64,000 nucleotides of DNA from JALOAD01 sp023228995 [NCBI: Candidatus Muiribacterium halophilum]. Lineage in GTDB: Bacteria > Muiribacteriota > Muiribacteriia > Muiribacteriales. Location of the stretch: NCBI GenBank assembly GCA_023228995.1, contig JALOAD010000005.1:62001-126000 (forward strand), given 5' to 3'. The position numbers and the translations under genes are program-made. Below, piece by piece: positions 1-8,690 of the stretch. Within the stretch, counting starts at the first letter, position 1, and every line of letters starts with the position of its first letter. The notes beneath the pieces were generated by a model that worked only from the letters and a program-made list of their open reading frames with translations, did no database searches and was not told the origin of the DNA.

Positions 1-283
1 GACTTCGTTACAATGTGACTCTGTCACAGCTTTACTATTAACAAAATGTTCAATATTCAATGTCGAATGTCGAATTAAAAACAAAAACACTAAACCTCAA
101 AAAAAACATTTGCTATAAATCTACTCAATCTCGCTTCGCTCTAACCGTGCCAATCCGTGTAATCCGTGGTAAAATTTCTTTTGATTTTTGTCACTAATGT
201 CATACTATGACATGTCACGCTTCACCGCTTCTATAATTATTAATTTTTAATTCTTAATTCTTAATTGATGCTCTCCAAGCATC
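1..283. repeat. Intergenic spacer with dispersed-repeat fragments
   Basis: No gene is visible. Positions 14-28 form a perfect short palindrome (TGTGAC-tct-GTCACA). Positions 131-170 carry the phrase 'tcgcttcgct...aatccgtgtaatccgtggt', which recurs near 5665-5708 and, degenerate, near 14651-14685. Positions 211-235 hold a 'catgtcacgcttcaccgctt' string that recurs in part at 5760 and 42840. The stretch just before gpmA's stop is a simple 'ttaattcttaattc' repeat. These look like members of dispersed non-coding repeat families rather than regulatory DNA of gpmA, which reads toward this spacer. Confidence 0.5.
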
Positions 284-1027
284 CTACCCTTTTGTCTGAT
301 TCGCTACTTCTGCTTCAAGTTCTTTTAATTTATCATCATCAGCAAGATAGTATTTTTTAATAGGTTTAAGATTTTCATCAAGTTCATAAACAAGAGGAAT
401 TCCAGTAGGAATATTAAGCTTTAAAATTTCAGCTTCACTCATATTATCAAGATGTTTTACAATAGCTCTAAGACTATTACCATGAGCTGCAATAAGAATA
501 TTCTCACCCTTTTTAATATCAGGAACAATATTTTCATTCCAAAATGGTAGAACTCTATCAAGAGTAAGTTTCAAACTCTCAGTTAAAGGAGCCTGACCTT
601 CTTTTAAATTTTTATATCTAGGATCTTTTGCAGGATTTCTTTCATCATCAGCTTCTAATGCAGGAGGAGTAATATCATAAGATCTTCTCCAAATTAAAAC
701 CTGATCTTCACCATATTTTTTAGCAGTATCAGCTTTATTTAAACCTTGTAAAGCACCATAATGTCTTTCATTAAGTTCCCATGCTCTAATAACAGGAACC
801 CAAAGAAGATCCATTTCTTCCATAGCAATAGACTGTGTTCTTATAGCTCTTTTAAGAACCGAAGTATAAATTTTATCAAAAGTAATATTGTTTTTTTTCA
901 AAACTTTACCAGCTTCTATAGCTTCATTAACACCTCTATCAGTTAAATCAACATCAGTCCAACCAGTAAACTGATTTGAAAGATTCCATTTGCTTTGACC
1001 ATGTCTAAGTAATACTAATTTATACAT
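284..1027 (-). CDS. gpmA: 2,3-bisphosphoglycerate-dependent phosphoglycerate mutase
   Basis: Interconverts 3- and 2-phosphoglycerate in glycolysis/gluconeogenesis in the cytoplasm. At 247 residues it has the normal length for the cofactor-dependent family. The N-terminal signature [10 protein letters not shown] places the phospho-accepting histidine at H9 with R8 beside it. R60, E87 (in LNERHYG) and H182 (in AAHGNSLRA) occupy the other catalytic positions, offset by two from the E. coli enzyme. An ideal GGAGG ribosome site sits 6 nt before the ATG. The gene lies 57 bp downstream of the tolC-like gene on the same strand, but the two have no evident functional link. The assignment is secure. 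Confidence 0.97.
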   Translation of the reverse strand: MYKLVLLRHGQSKWNLSNQFTGWTDVDLTDRGVNEAIEAGKVLKKNNITFDKIYTSVLKRAIRTQSIAMEEMDLLWVPVIRAWELNERHYGALQGLNKADTAKKYGEDQVLIWRRSYDITPPALEADDERNPAKDPRYKNLKEGQAPLTESLKLTLDRVLPFWNENIVPDIKKGENILIAAHGNSLRAIVKHLDNMSEAEILKLNIPTGIPLVYELDENLKPIKKYYLADDDKLKELEAEVANQTKG

Positions 1028-1084
1028 AAAACCTCCAATTTGAAGTTAAAATTACATAAAAATGTTACATTATTTTTAAAAAAA

Positions 1085-2323
1085 TCACAAATCAAGAACT
1101 TTATTTAAACTTCCCATAGATTTCAAATACTTGTATTTATCAACATAAAGATCATAAAGTGCTGAACTATATTCCATTTCTGACTTAGTATATTCAAGCT
1201 GAGCATCAAGAAAATCTGTATTTTTAACAATACCTTCTTTAAACTGTTCTTTAAGAATTTCAAGATTTCTCTTACTATTAGCAACTTGAATTTCACTCAC
1301 ATTTTTTAATGCTTCAGATTTTTCAACATTATATTTTGAACAATTAATCTCTAAAATCAAACTTTTTGATACATCTTCAAGCTCAAAATCATTAGCTTTT
1401 TTTGAATATTCTTCAGCTTGTTTTCCAGCCCATGATTTACCAAAATCATAAAACTTCCATTCAGCAACAATTGAAGTAGAATATCCAGAATCATTATCAT
1501 TAAAATCATGACCACTATAATTTTCATAAGTAAAATAAACTGATGGTTTCCATTCACCTTCAGCAACTTTTATTTTAATATCACCAATACGATTATTCAA
1601 AACCATAATTTCATACTCAGGTCTAAATTTTAAATATTCAGCAGCAATCTCATGTTTTTTCAAAGTAATATCCTGTTCTTTTGCATTAAATTCAGGATTT
1701 ATACCAGTATTTTTAATTATTCTTTCCTTTATAAGAGCAATATTATTTTTCAACTCAATAATCTGTTTATCAACATCAGAAATTCTAACTTTTATTTTAA
1801 GAAGATCAGAATCAAGAGCTAAACCATTTTTAAAATAAGATTCAACATCTTTAAGATGAACATTAAGAATTTCTCTTGCATCTTCTGAAACTTCAAGCAT
1901 TTTTAACAATTTCATAACTGCAAAATAATCTTCAATAACTTGAAAAACACTATTTTCTTTAATTAATCGATAATTAAGTTTAGCAATTTCCAAAGCAATA
2001 CCATTAATCTTTCTTGCATACTCAAGTTTACCACCAACATAAAGAGGAGAAGACATAATAAACTTATCAACATCAAACTTTTTATCCATAAGTGAAGGGG
2101 TAGGAATAGCTTCATCAACATCTTTTCTGATTTTTTGAATTTTCATTGATGGAGCTTTTTCAAGACTAGCTTTTTTATACAACTTTTCAGCTTTTTTCAT
2201 TTCAAAATAAGCTTTTTTAACATTAAGGTTATTTTGTGTTGTAGCTTTAATAACTTTTTCAAAATCCTCACCATAAACACCAATTACAGCAAACAAACTT
2301 AAAATCAAAAAAAATTTTTTCAT
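1085..2323 (-). CDS. TolC-family outer membrane efflux protein
   Basis: Predicted outer-membrane channel of the TolC/OEP family (412 residues, usual range 400-480), exporting small molecules with an inner-membrane pump. A signal peptide (residues 1-18, hydrophobic core FFLILSLFAVIG, cut near GVYG) is followed by long amphipathic helices in two halves, as in the OEP repeats: about 19-215 and 220-412. Its start overlaps the TetR stop by 4 bp (ATGA), with GGAG upstream, so the pair is translationally coupled. No periplasmic adaptor, RND or ABC pump gene is adjacent, so the pump partner must lie elsewhere or be absent. It is direct evidence for an outer membrane. Confidence 0.85.
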   Translation of the reverse strand: MKKFFLILSLFAVIGVYGEDFEKVIKATTQNNLNVKKAYFEMKKAEKLYKKASLEKAPSMKIQKIRKDVDEAIPTPSLMDKKFDVDKFIMSSPLYVGGKLEYARKINGIALEIAKLNYRLIKENSVFQVIEDYFAVMKLLKMLEVSEDAREILNVHLKDVESYFKNGLALDSDLLKIKVRISDVDKQIIELKNNIALIKERIIKNTGINPEFNAKEQDITLKKHEIAAEYLKFRPEYEIMVLNNRIGDIKIKVAEGEWKPSVYFTYENYSGHDFNDNDSGYSTSIVAEWKFYDFGKSWAGKQAEEYSKKANDFELEDVSKSLILEINCSKYNVEKSEALKNVSEIQVANSKRNLEILKEQFKEGIVKNTDFLDAQLEYTKSEMEYSSALYDLYVDKYKYLKSMGSLNKVLDL

Positions 2324-2886
2324 TTTTTAGCTCCTATAATATTTTTAATAATTTTTTTAAGCTTAATAACAGAGTATCTTTTATTATTTCTATCACCAAA
2401 AAAAACAAGTTCAGTAACCATTCCCCAAAATATAATATGCAAAAAGTCAATATCATCCTCACTAATTTGACCATTATCAACAAATTTAGATATTCCTCTA
2501 TTTTTACATAAAAGAATATTATGATGCATATTATAAAAATCTTTAGAATCCTTGTTATCAAGATAAATTATAGAATTAATAACTCTTAATTCATCAATAT
2601 TAATACTAAAATAATCAAATACCATATTAAGACAATTAAACAAAAAATCTTCAAAAACATCATATTTTTCTAATAAATCATTAACATTTGCAGAAAAATA
2701 CTCTTCATGTTTTTTTAAAATAGCTTCTAAAATAGCTTCCTTACTATCAAAATAATTGTAAATAGTACCTTTTGCAACATTAACTTTTTTTGAAATATCA
2801 TCAACCGAAGTACAACCATAGCCAAATTCAGCAAAAAGTTTGATAGAGCCCTTTAATATAAGATTTTTTTTATTTTTTTTATTCAT
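2320..2886 (-). CDS. TetR/AcrR-family transcriptional repressor
   Basis: DNA-binding repressor of 188 residues. The N-terminal helix-turn-helix is clear (around residues 25-48: TSVDDISKKVNVAKGTIYNYF), including the family's characteristic GTIYNYF recognition helix and the following 'SKEAIL'. The C-terminal ligand-binding half is family-specific, as is normal for TetR proteins. It is the first gene of a two-gene operon with the tolC-like gene, and a near-perfect inverted repeat of the classic TetR type lies 15 bp upstream of its start. It therefore probably autoregulates itself and the efflux channel, with derepression by a toxic compound; the ligand cannot be told. Confidence 0.9.
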   Translation of the reverse strand: MNKKNKKNLILKGSIKLFAEFGYGCTSVDDISKKVNVAKGTIYNYFDSKEAILEAILKKHEEYFSANVNDLLEKYDVFEDFLFNCLNMVFDYFSINIDELRVINSIIYLDNKDSKDFYNMHHNILLCKNRGISKFVDNGQISEDDIDFLHIIFWGMVTELVFFGDRNNKRYSVIKLKKIIKNIIGAKK

Positions 2887-2900
2887 ATACCCTTCTTTTT

Positions 2901-2920
2901 TTGACTGACCAGTCAGTCAA
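2901..2920. promoter_or_regulatory. TetR-type operator palindrome
   Basis: TTGACTGACCAGTCAGTCAA has perfect 9-bp arms (TTGACTGAC / GTCAGTCAA) around a 2-bp centre. It lies 15 bp upstream of the TetR start, where a repressor would block transcription. The GACTGAC half-site is typical of TetR/AcrR operators. Binding by the adjacent regulator is inference. Confidence 0.8.
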
Positions 2921-3158
2921 ATCCATAAATAACTCTATCAAAATCTAAAATAAAAATCAAATATAAAGTTAAAAATATAAATTCTTAGGAATGTTTTTAA
3001 AATCAAATTGTATGATATTTCTCAATAAATTGACTTGCGGAGAACATAAAAACATAGTTTTTCTTTAATATACAATTTCACATTAATAAAAAAAGTATTT
3101 GTTTTTATTAACACTATGCAAGCTTATCGTAAAATCACACAAATGTAATATAGACAAT

Positions 3159-4088
3159 TTATTCAACCAAAACTTCCGACTTATATTCAGCAATTTTCTC
3201 AAACAATTTGAGTTGTTCAATTCGTTCTTGTTCATATTCAATTGGTTCTGCATTATAATTAGTTATCAATGCCTCAACCATTGGATTTCTATTCGACACT
3301 CTCCCACCAACATGATAAAAATGATTTCTTGTAAGAATTGGAAACTTAGCCCACAGATTTTCGATATAATCATTTTTCCTATAATCATTATTATGCCATG
3401 TTGATAATATAAAACTGGCTTTTGTACTATTTAAAGCATGAAATAACTCATTTTCTTTTTCATCATCCCACCCATTAAAATAATCAGTGTGTCTTCCAAT
3501 ATATGGTGGATCACAATAGATAATATCGCCTTCTTTACCTAATGCTATAGTGTCGTTAAAATCCTGACACCTAAATTCAAAATCATTGAACTGGAGTAAA
3601 AAAAATACATACTCTAATTGATTCACAATCTTAGTAACATATGCCTGTGCAAATCGTTCTGGTTTTCTACAAAACGGAACATTGAAACCACCTTTGCGAT
3701 TAAATCTAATCATTCCGTTAAAACATGATCGATTTAAAAAAAGAAAATCTAAAGGATTGTGTTCTTTGTTAAATCTTTCTCTTATTGAATAATAATGTTC
3801 TTCACCTTTAGTTAAAAGTAGTTCTCCTTCTTTCTGTAAAAATCTCTTAGCAATAGCAGGAGTCACTTTTTTATTTTGTAATGCTTTGTAAAAGTTTATA
3901 AGATGAGGATTCGTATCGCATAGAATAGTGACCTTAGGTACAATATTGAATGCTACCACCCCTGTACCCATAAATGGTTCTATCCAAGTGTTGTTAAATG
4001 GAGCTGGTATAACGCTCTTTATCCAAGGAACTAATTTAGTTTTAATACCTTGAGATTTTATTGGTGGAACATAGATTTTTTTACCCAA
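3159..4088 (-). CDS. EcoRV-like adenine-specific DNA methyltransferase
   Basis: N6-adenine methyltransferase of the D12/Dam class (309 residues), protecting the host against its partner nuclease. From memory of M.EcoRV the match runs nearly end to end: [14 protein letters not shown] at the start, the SAM-binding loop [12 protein letters not shown] (37-48), [17 protein letters not shown], the catalytic DPPY (193-196) in [10 protein letters not shown], and [11 protein letters not shown]. The expected target is therefore GATATC. The start is TTG, supported by GGAG 7 nt upstream and by the position where M.EcoRV begins. It follows the nuclease gene by 4 bp. An isolated R-M pair with no other phage or mobility gene suggests horizontal gain. 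Confidence 0.93.
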   Translation of the reverse strand: MGKKIYVPPIKSQGIKTKLVPWIKSVIPAPFNNTWIEPFMGTGVVAFNIVPKVTILCDTNPHLINFYKALQNKKVTPAIAKRFLQKEGELLLTKGEEHYYSIRERFNKEHNPLDFLFLNRSCFNGMIRFNRKGGFNVPFCRKPERFAQAYVTKIVNQLEYVFFLLQFNDFEFRCQDFNDTIALGKEGDIIYCDPPYIGRHTDYFNGWDDEKENELFHALNSTKASFILSTWHNNDYRKNDYIENLWAKFPILTRNHFYHVGGRVSNRNPMVEALITNYNAEPIEYEQERIEQLKLFEKIAEYKSEVLVE

Positions 4089-4092
4089 TTTG

Positions 4093-4913
4093 TTACTCCT
4101 TAGACCTTTTTGGAACTATTAAATTTAAATTACCTCTTCGATAGTTAACAAATTCTTTCAATGAAGAAATAACTTTAATTTTACCATTGCCATCAGGAAT
4201 TTTTATTTTTTGAAAATTAATCCAATAGTCATCAAACCATTTTTCTCCAAGTTCAGAAAACATTCCTCTACCATTGATAATATCTTCAATGTGATTTATA
4301 CTACCAATGTTTGCAGTATTTCCACTTCCACTTTTATCACTTGCAATTTTCCACTTTTCAACGACAAATAATTGAAAATCCTTGACGACAGAAGAAATAG
4401 ATTTAATATGCGATATATTATAACTCCGAGTTTCACTAATATCTGAGCCATCTACACGACTATATATTATTCCTAAACAAAAATGACCTGCATATTGATT
4501 GTAAGGAAACTGGATATTTTTCGTAATATTCCTATTTTGAAAATAAGCACCATGAGAACCCAAAGTAAACCCATTACACAAGTGTGGTTTTTTTTATTTC
4601 TGTAAGTAGTTTTAAAATCAACAGCAAATTTCAATTTTTCATTATCTTCTTTCACAAACGATATATCAGGATAATAGTTTTGGTGGTCTGCGAGTACCAC
4701 TTTGTATCCATATTTATTTGCAAATTCTAAAATTTTTGGAAAAAGATGTATTTCAAGTATTTTAGACAAGACCTTAGTGTCACCTGAAATAGTATAAACA
4801 TTTTCAAATATATCAATAAAGCCTTTTACTGTCCATTGACCGTCAGACGAACTAATATGTTTTTGGAATGTTTCAACGAATTTCTTCAGTTGTCTTTCAA
4901 ACTTTTTTTTCAT
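4093..4913 (-). pseudogene. EcoRV-like type II restriction endonuclease, split by a -1 frameshift
   Basis: The N-terminal reading frame (4473-4913) carries GDTKVLS and the PD...DxK nuclease motif: P82-D83, then D99 and K101 in VDFKTTYRNK. The spacing is exactly that of EcoRV D74/D90/K92. The C-terminal part continues in another frame (4093 to about 4590) with FPYNQYAGHFCLGIIYSRV, EKWKIASDKSGSGNTANIGS and YWINF, all recognisable against EcoRV. The frames are joined by a -1 shift at an A8 tract (plus-strand T8 at 4588-4595); in frame it reads A-AAA-AAC, a canonical slippery heptamer. It could be a mutation, an assembly error, transcript slippage or programmed frameshifting. All catalytic residues survive. 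The methylase follows in the same operon. Confidence 0.85.
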
Positions 4914-4929
4914 TTAACCAATTTCCCAT
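4897..4929 (-). other. Ten-codon mini-ORF overlapping the nuclease start
   Basis: An ATG at 4929 with a strong GGGAG ribosome site 7 nt upstream opens a ten-codon frame (MGNWLNEKKV) that ends inside the start of the nuclease gene. The nuclease's own ATG at 4913 has only a weak site. Removing one A from the second A8 tract (plus-strand T8 at 4903-4910) would fuse this start to the nuclease frame, so it may be the true start seen through a one-base slip, or a coupling leader. Confidence 0.3.
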
Positions 4930-5163
4930 TTTTATACTCCCTGTATACAACAACCATCTTAAAAGCAAGATTATTATAACAAAAATCTTCTATTCTATAA
5001 ACAATAATATGATAAGCCTTGATAAAACTTGCGAATATATTATAACAATTATTTACCTTAATAAAAAATTATAAGTAATACAAAATTTAAAGTCAAGACT
5101 TTTATTGTTTATTATACCATTAACAAAACTTAATTAAGAATTTTACAACAATATCTATAAATC
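4914..5163. other. Spacer upstream of the restriction gene
   Basis: An AT-rich spacer with no gene recognised; apart from the mini-ORF start and its GGGAG site (4937-4941), I see no palindrome or clear promoter in it. It presumably holds the promoter of the R-M operon. Confidence 0.3.
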
Positions 5164-5541
5164 TCACTCAAAAAATGAATCTACCATTTCTTTAGTTTTA
5201 TCATTGTAAAACCACTTGTAATTTTTTTTCATTTTTTCTATCAAATCAATATCTTCATTATCTAAAATCTTTTCAACTAATTCTAATCTACTTTTTTCAA
5301 TAAAATTAATATAATCATCTATTTTCAATATTTCAGAAAGTTTTTCCTTTCCAACTATTTCTTCTAAACATAATAAAACATCTTCACTAAACATAAATTC
5401 TTTATTAAATTTTTTCTTAAGCTCTGTAAAAAACTTTTGAAAAAACTTATTTTGATAACCTGAATCAAGCTTAGTAAAAAAAAGTCTAGCTTCTGTATAA
5501 AAAACTTTTTCTGATAAATAATCGTTATATATTTTTTTCAC
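5164..5541 (-). CDS. Hypothetical protein, 125 residues
   Basis: A small lysine-, glutamate- and phenylalanine-rich soluble protein with predicted all-helical character and no signal peptide, membrane segment, cysteine pair or known motif. The composition is like that of its neighbours, which supports it being a real gene. The only start in frame is GTG at 5541 with a poor ribosome site (AAGG directly abutting), so the true start may be upstream or the gene may be weakly translated. It lies between the R-M operon and the spacer below the Bat operon, with no obvious partner. I do not recognise its family. Confidence 0.55.
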   Translation of the reverse strand: MKKIYNDYLSEKVFYTEARLFFTKLDSGYQNKFFQKFFTELKKKFNKEFMFSEDVLLCLEEIVGKEKLSEILKIDDYINFIEKSRLELVEKILDNEDIDLIEKMKKNYKWFYNDKTKEMVDSFFE

Positions 5542-5664
5542 CTTATCATTTTCATTCTTTCCAAAATTTAAAACATAATATCTTGATAATATGTTTTAAA
5601 AATCAGTATTATTCTTTAAAATAAAAAAATAAAATAATTTTATATGGATTTACAAGTTAGCACT

Positions 5665-5708
5665 TCGCTTCGCTCTATCCGTGTAAATCCGTGTAATCCG
5701 TGGTAAAT
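5665..5708 (+). repeat. 'Aatccgtgtaatccgtgg' dispersed spacer repeat
   Basis: The phrase 'cgcttcgctctatccgtgtaaatccgtgtaatccgtgg' matches 131-170 closely and 14651-14685 more loosely. It contains an internal near-duplication of 'atccgtgtaa'. No coding potential is visible. Confidence 0.5.
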
Positions 5709-5730
5709 ATGGGTTTGATTTTTTTAAATC

Positions 5731-5762
5731 AGATCCCGGCTCAAAATCATACCGGGATGACA
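5731..5762 (+). repeat. ATCCCGG/CCGGGAT hairpin repeat, copy 1
   Basis: ATCCCGG (5733-5739) and CCGGGAT (5752-5758) form a perfect 7-bp GC-rich stem with a 12-nt loop, followed by GACA. Close copies occur at 14793, 42731 and 59043, and a decayed one at 16979, all in the same orientation. It lies downstream of the Bat operon and is followed by a 'ctgtcacagc' tract shared with other spacers. Confidence 0.8.
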
Positions 5763-5857
5763 TGTCACGCTACATCTGTCACAGCTTTTTGTACTTTTAT
5801 TTTAACTTCTCACTAGGATTATTTATAATCCGCTTACATAAATTTCTTTGAAATTTA

Positions 5858-6862
5858 TCACTCCCTTTTCTTCCAGTAATTAATAAAAAAAGTTTCAAAC
5901 AGCAAAAATAAAAATGCTGGAATTAAAAAATACCTGTATTTTTCAAGCTTTCTCTCACGCTTTTCAGTAGCAATAACACTCTTATCAAAAGCCTGAATAT
6001 CATTAAAAACTGTGTTTATCTCAGCAAAGTCGTATCCAATCTTTATATATTTACCAGAATTTAATCTAGCAATGTTTTTAAGACTTTCTTCCTCTAATTT
6101 AGAAATAACAATATTCCCACGATATTTTTTAACTCCATCTCTTCTACCCTTATCATCAAAATCGGGAACAGGACCACCTTTCTCTGTACCAACACCTAAA
6201 GTATAAACTGTATAATCAGATAATCTCAAAAACGAATCTGGAGTCTTTTCAAGATCTTCTCCATCTGAGTAAACAATCATAAGCTTCTGTAAAGCCTGAG
6301 ATCTATCAGCCATATCTCTCACTCTATTAAATAAATTAGCATAATTAGTACCTTGAATTGGAAAATCACTCGGATCCATATTATCTAGTGCTAAAGATAC
6401 TGTATAATAATCTGTAGTAAATGGAACCATTATAAAAGAATCCCCAGCAAAAAGAACAAGCGAAACTCTATCTCCTGTGAGTCTTGAGAGTAAATTTCTA
6501 ATGCTTTCTTTAGTTCTAATATATCGTGAAGGTTTAAGATCTTCAGCATTCATACTTTTAGAAACATCAACAGCAATGATAATATCAATACCTTCTCTAT
6601 TAATATTTATAGACTCACTTCCCCATTTAGGTCTTGCGAGAGTAAAAGTAATAAGTAATATTACAAAAACAAGTAAAAAACTTCTAACAAAAAAATTACC
6701 CTTAACATTAAAATTTGAATTTTTAAGAAAATTTTCATAAGTAAAATATTTTAATACAAATTTTTTCCTAAAATTATAAGCTAATACAATCATTATCACA
6801 ATTAAAGGAATTAAAAATAACAGAAGAAAATTAATCGGTTCATAAAATAAACTTAAAAACAT
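5858..6862 (-). CDS. BatB-like membrane-anchored VWA-domain protein
   Basis: 334 residues. Two N-terminal membrane segments (about 10-30 and 60-80) precede a von Willebrand A domain (about 90-290) with the metal-binding MIDAS motif DVSKSMNAEDLKPSR, and a C-terminal membrane helix (about 310-328). This is the layout of Bat (Bacteroides aerotolerance) proteins, here without the TPR tail of long BatB. It is last in the MoxR-DUF58-BatD-BatA-BatB operon, 12 bp after BatA. Such MoxR/VWA sets are thought to act as metal- or protein-loading chaperone assemblies at the membrane; the actual client is unknown. BatA and this protein are paralogues. Confidence 0.85.
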   Translation of the reverse strand: MFLSLFYEPINFLLLFLIPLIVIMIVLAYNFRKKFVLKYFTYENFLKNSNFNVKGNFFVRSFLLVFVILLITFTLARPKWGSESININREGIDIIIAVDVSKSMNAEDLKPSRYIRTKESIRNLLSRLTGDRVSLVLFAGDSFIMVPFTTDYYTVSLALDNMDPSDFPIQGTNYANLFNRVRDMADRSQALQKLMIVYSDGEDLEKTPDSFLRLSDYTVYTLGVGTEKGGPVPDFDDKGRRDGVKKYRGNIVISKLEEESLKNIARLNSGKYIKIGYDFAEINTVFNDIQAFDKSVIATEKRERKLEKYRYFLIPAFLFLLFETFFINYWKKRE

Positions 6863-6874
6863 TTTATCTCCTTT

Positions 6875-7837
6875 TTATGGCAATCTTTTAAATAAAATAT
6901 CAAATAGTAATATTTCAGAAAAAAGCAATATTAAAGCAATATATAATAAATGAGGAAAATACTCTTTAACCTGTGCAAATACCTGAGATTCAATTTTAGT
7001 CTTTTCTAATTCAGATATGTCATTATAAATATCCTCCAGAGAATCCATATCCTGAGCTCTATAATATTTACCACCAGTTAATGATGATATTTTTTTAAGA
7101 AGTTCTTCATCAATATGAGTATCAATATAAGTTGGAACAGTAAAACCCTGATTATTTTTAACTTTTATAACAGATCTACCTTCTTTTCCAACACCTACTG
7201 TATATATTTTAATACCATTTTCATGAGCAGTCTTTGCAGCAGTTTCAGGATGAATTTCACCAGCATTATTAACACCATCAGTAAGAAGAACAACAATTTT
7301 TGATTTAGAATTGCTTTTTTCAAACCTTGAAATAGCAGTTGCAAGAGCATTACCAATAGCAGTTCCATCTGGAAGCATATAAAAATCAACATCATTTAAA
7401 AAATCTTTTAAAACAGCATAATCCAAAGTAAAAGGAACTCTATTTATAGCAGCTCCAGCAAATACAACAAGACCAATTCTGTCGTTTTTCCTACCATCAA
7501 TAAATCGATTAATAACTTTTTTACTAGCTTCAAGTCTATTTGGAGAAAAATCCTCTGCAAGCATACTTGTTGAAGTATCAACTGCAAGCATTATATCAAT
7601 TCCATCACCATAAAAAATCTCTTTTTCAAGATAATGCTGAGGACCTGCAATTGCAAAAACAATCAGTATAAGACAAATACCTCTAATAATATATCTACAA
7701 TACTTGAGAATATTACCTTTTTTATAATCACCACTACCAGGAATATAAATATTATTTTCCAAAAATCGGATTTTGAGAAAAATAACTATTATCACAGGAA
7801 TAAGCAATAATAGATACAAACTATTCTCAATTCTCAT
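6875..7837 (-). CDS. BatA-like membrane-anchored VWA-domain protein
   Basis: 320 residues, paralogous to the next gene: N-terminal membrane segments at about 5-25 and 46-64, a VWA domain with MIDAS motif DTSTSMLAEDFSPNR near 84-98, the conserved VVFAGAAINRVPFTLD strand and VVLLTDGVNNAG, and a C-terminal hydrophobic anchor. Its start overlaps the BatD-like gene's end by 11 bp, indicating coupled translation. BatA and BatB of this arrangement are believed to form a complex in the periplasm or membrane driven by the MoxR ATPase. The sequence shows all MIDAS residues intact, so it should bind a divalent metal. Confidence 0.87.
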   Translation of the reverse strand: MRIENSLYLLLLIPVIIVIFLKIRFLENNIYIPGSGDYKKGNILKYCRYIIRGICLILIVFAIAGPQHYLEKEIFYGDGIDIMLAVDTSTSMLAEDFSPNRLEASKKVINRFIDGRKNDRIGLVVFAGAAINRVPFTLDYAVLKDFLNDVDFYMLPDGTAIGNALATAISRFEKSNSKSKIVVLLTDGVNNAGEIHPETAAKTAHENGIKIYTVGVGKEGRSVIKVKNNQGFTVPTYIDTHIDEELLKKISSLTGGKYYRAQDMDSLEDIYNDISELEKTKIESQVFAQVKEYFPHLLYIALILLFSEILLFDILFKRLP

Positions 7838-8690
7838 CGTTTTCTACCTCTCTTGTTTTTAATACATAATCTTTAGTAAAATCAAACATTTTATTAAGTT
7901 CATCAGCTTCCATAGAATACTTTGCAAATTTAACAAGATCCATTTTTTGAAACATCTGTACTATATAATGAAAATCAGGAATATAATCTTTATTACTAAA
8001 ATAAAATCTTTCAATCTCAGCAGTTGTCATCTCACCACAATAAAAGCTAAATCTACCTTCAATATAATTACGCAATATACTTGAAAGATCAAGACAATAT
8101 TCTTTTTGCCTATTAGATTCAATATAATTTTTTAATTTAAGTTCTTCAAGTTCTCTCAAAGCTTTTTTATGAGGCTTTTCTTTAATTTTTTCAAGAAGAC
8201 CAAGTTTAATTTTATTTTTTAATAAAAAATATAAAATAATAGCAATAATCAGAACAATTACAATAATCAATATAGTAATAGCTAAATATGAATACTTTGA
8301 ATAAATATCAAAAAACGGAGCAAGAGGAGCTGGTGAAAAATTCTCACTATCACCAATAAGAGTATTAACAAATATCTCAATAGTATCGGTTTTAACAGTA
8401 AAATCCTCATTTAAATCTGTAATCAAAATATCCTGAGAATTAATAAATAAATTACCTTCTCCAATTGGAAACAAATTGTAATTAACCTTATTTTCCACTG
8501 TATCAACAGATAATAATTCAAAATCATAAAACTTAGGAGAAAACTCTTTTAATTTTTCATTATCATCAAATTCAATAGTGAATTTGATCTTTGAACCAAA
8601 GTTAATCTCTTTAGTATCAACATAATACTCTATAGAATAACTATTCAAAGTACAAATTAAAATCAATAGCAAAAGAATTACTCTTTTCAT
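7827..8690 (-). CDS. BatD/DUF4381-like membrane protein of the MoxR-Bat operon
   Basis: 287 residues. A signal peptide (1-19, LLLLILICTLNSYS) is followed by a beta-rich periplasmic region (20-130), one transmembrane helix (about 137-160), and a cytoplasmic helical domain. That last domain has the pattern 'PHKKALRELEEL...LSSILRNYIEGRF...MTTAEI', typical of the DUF4381/BatD C-terminus. It is much shorter than classical BatD (about 550 residues), having lost most of the extracellular repeats. It starts one base into the DUF58 stop and overlaps batA by 11 bp, so all five genes are tightly coupled. The role is presumably as a membrane partner of the VWA proteins. Confidence 0.75.
   Translation of the reverse strand: MKRVILLLLILICTLNSYSIEYYVDTKEINFGSKIKFTIEFDDNEKLKEFSPKFYDFELLSVDTVENKVNYNLFPIGEGNLFINSQDILITDLNEDFTVKTDTIEIFVNTLIGDSENFSPAPLAPFFDIYSKYSYLAITILIIVIVLIIAIILYFLLKNKIKLGLLEKIKEKPHKKALRELEELKLKNYIESNRQKEYCLDLSSILRNYIEGRFSFYCGEMTTAEIERFYFSNKDYIPDFHYIVQMFQKMDLVKFAKYSMEADELNKMFDFTKDYVLKTREVENDEN

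Noticed and set aside
3099-3404. Plus-strand frame opposite the methylase
   Set aside because: Antisense shadow of the EcoRV-like methylase gene.
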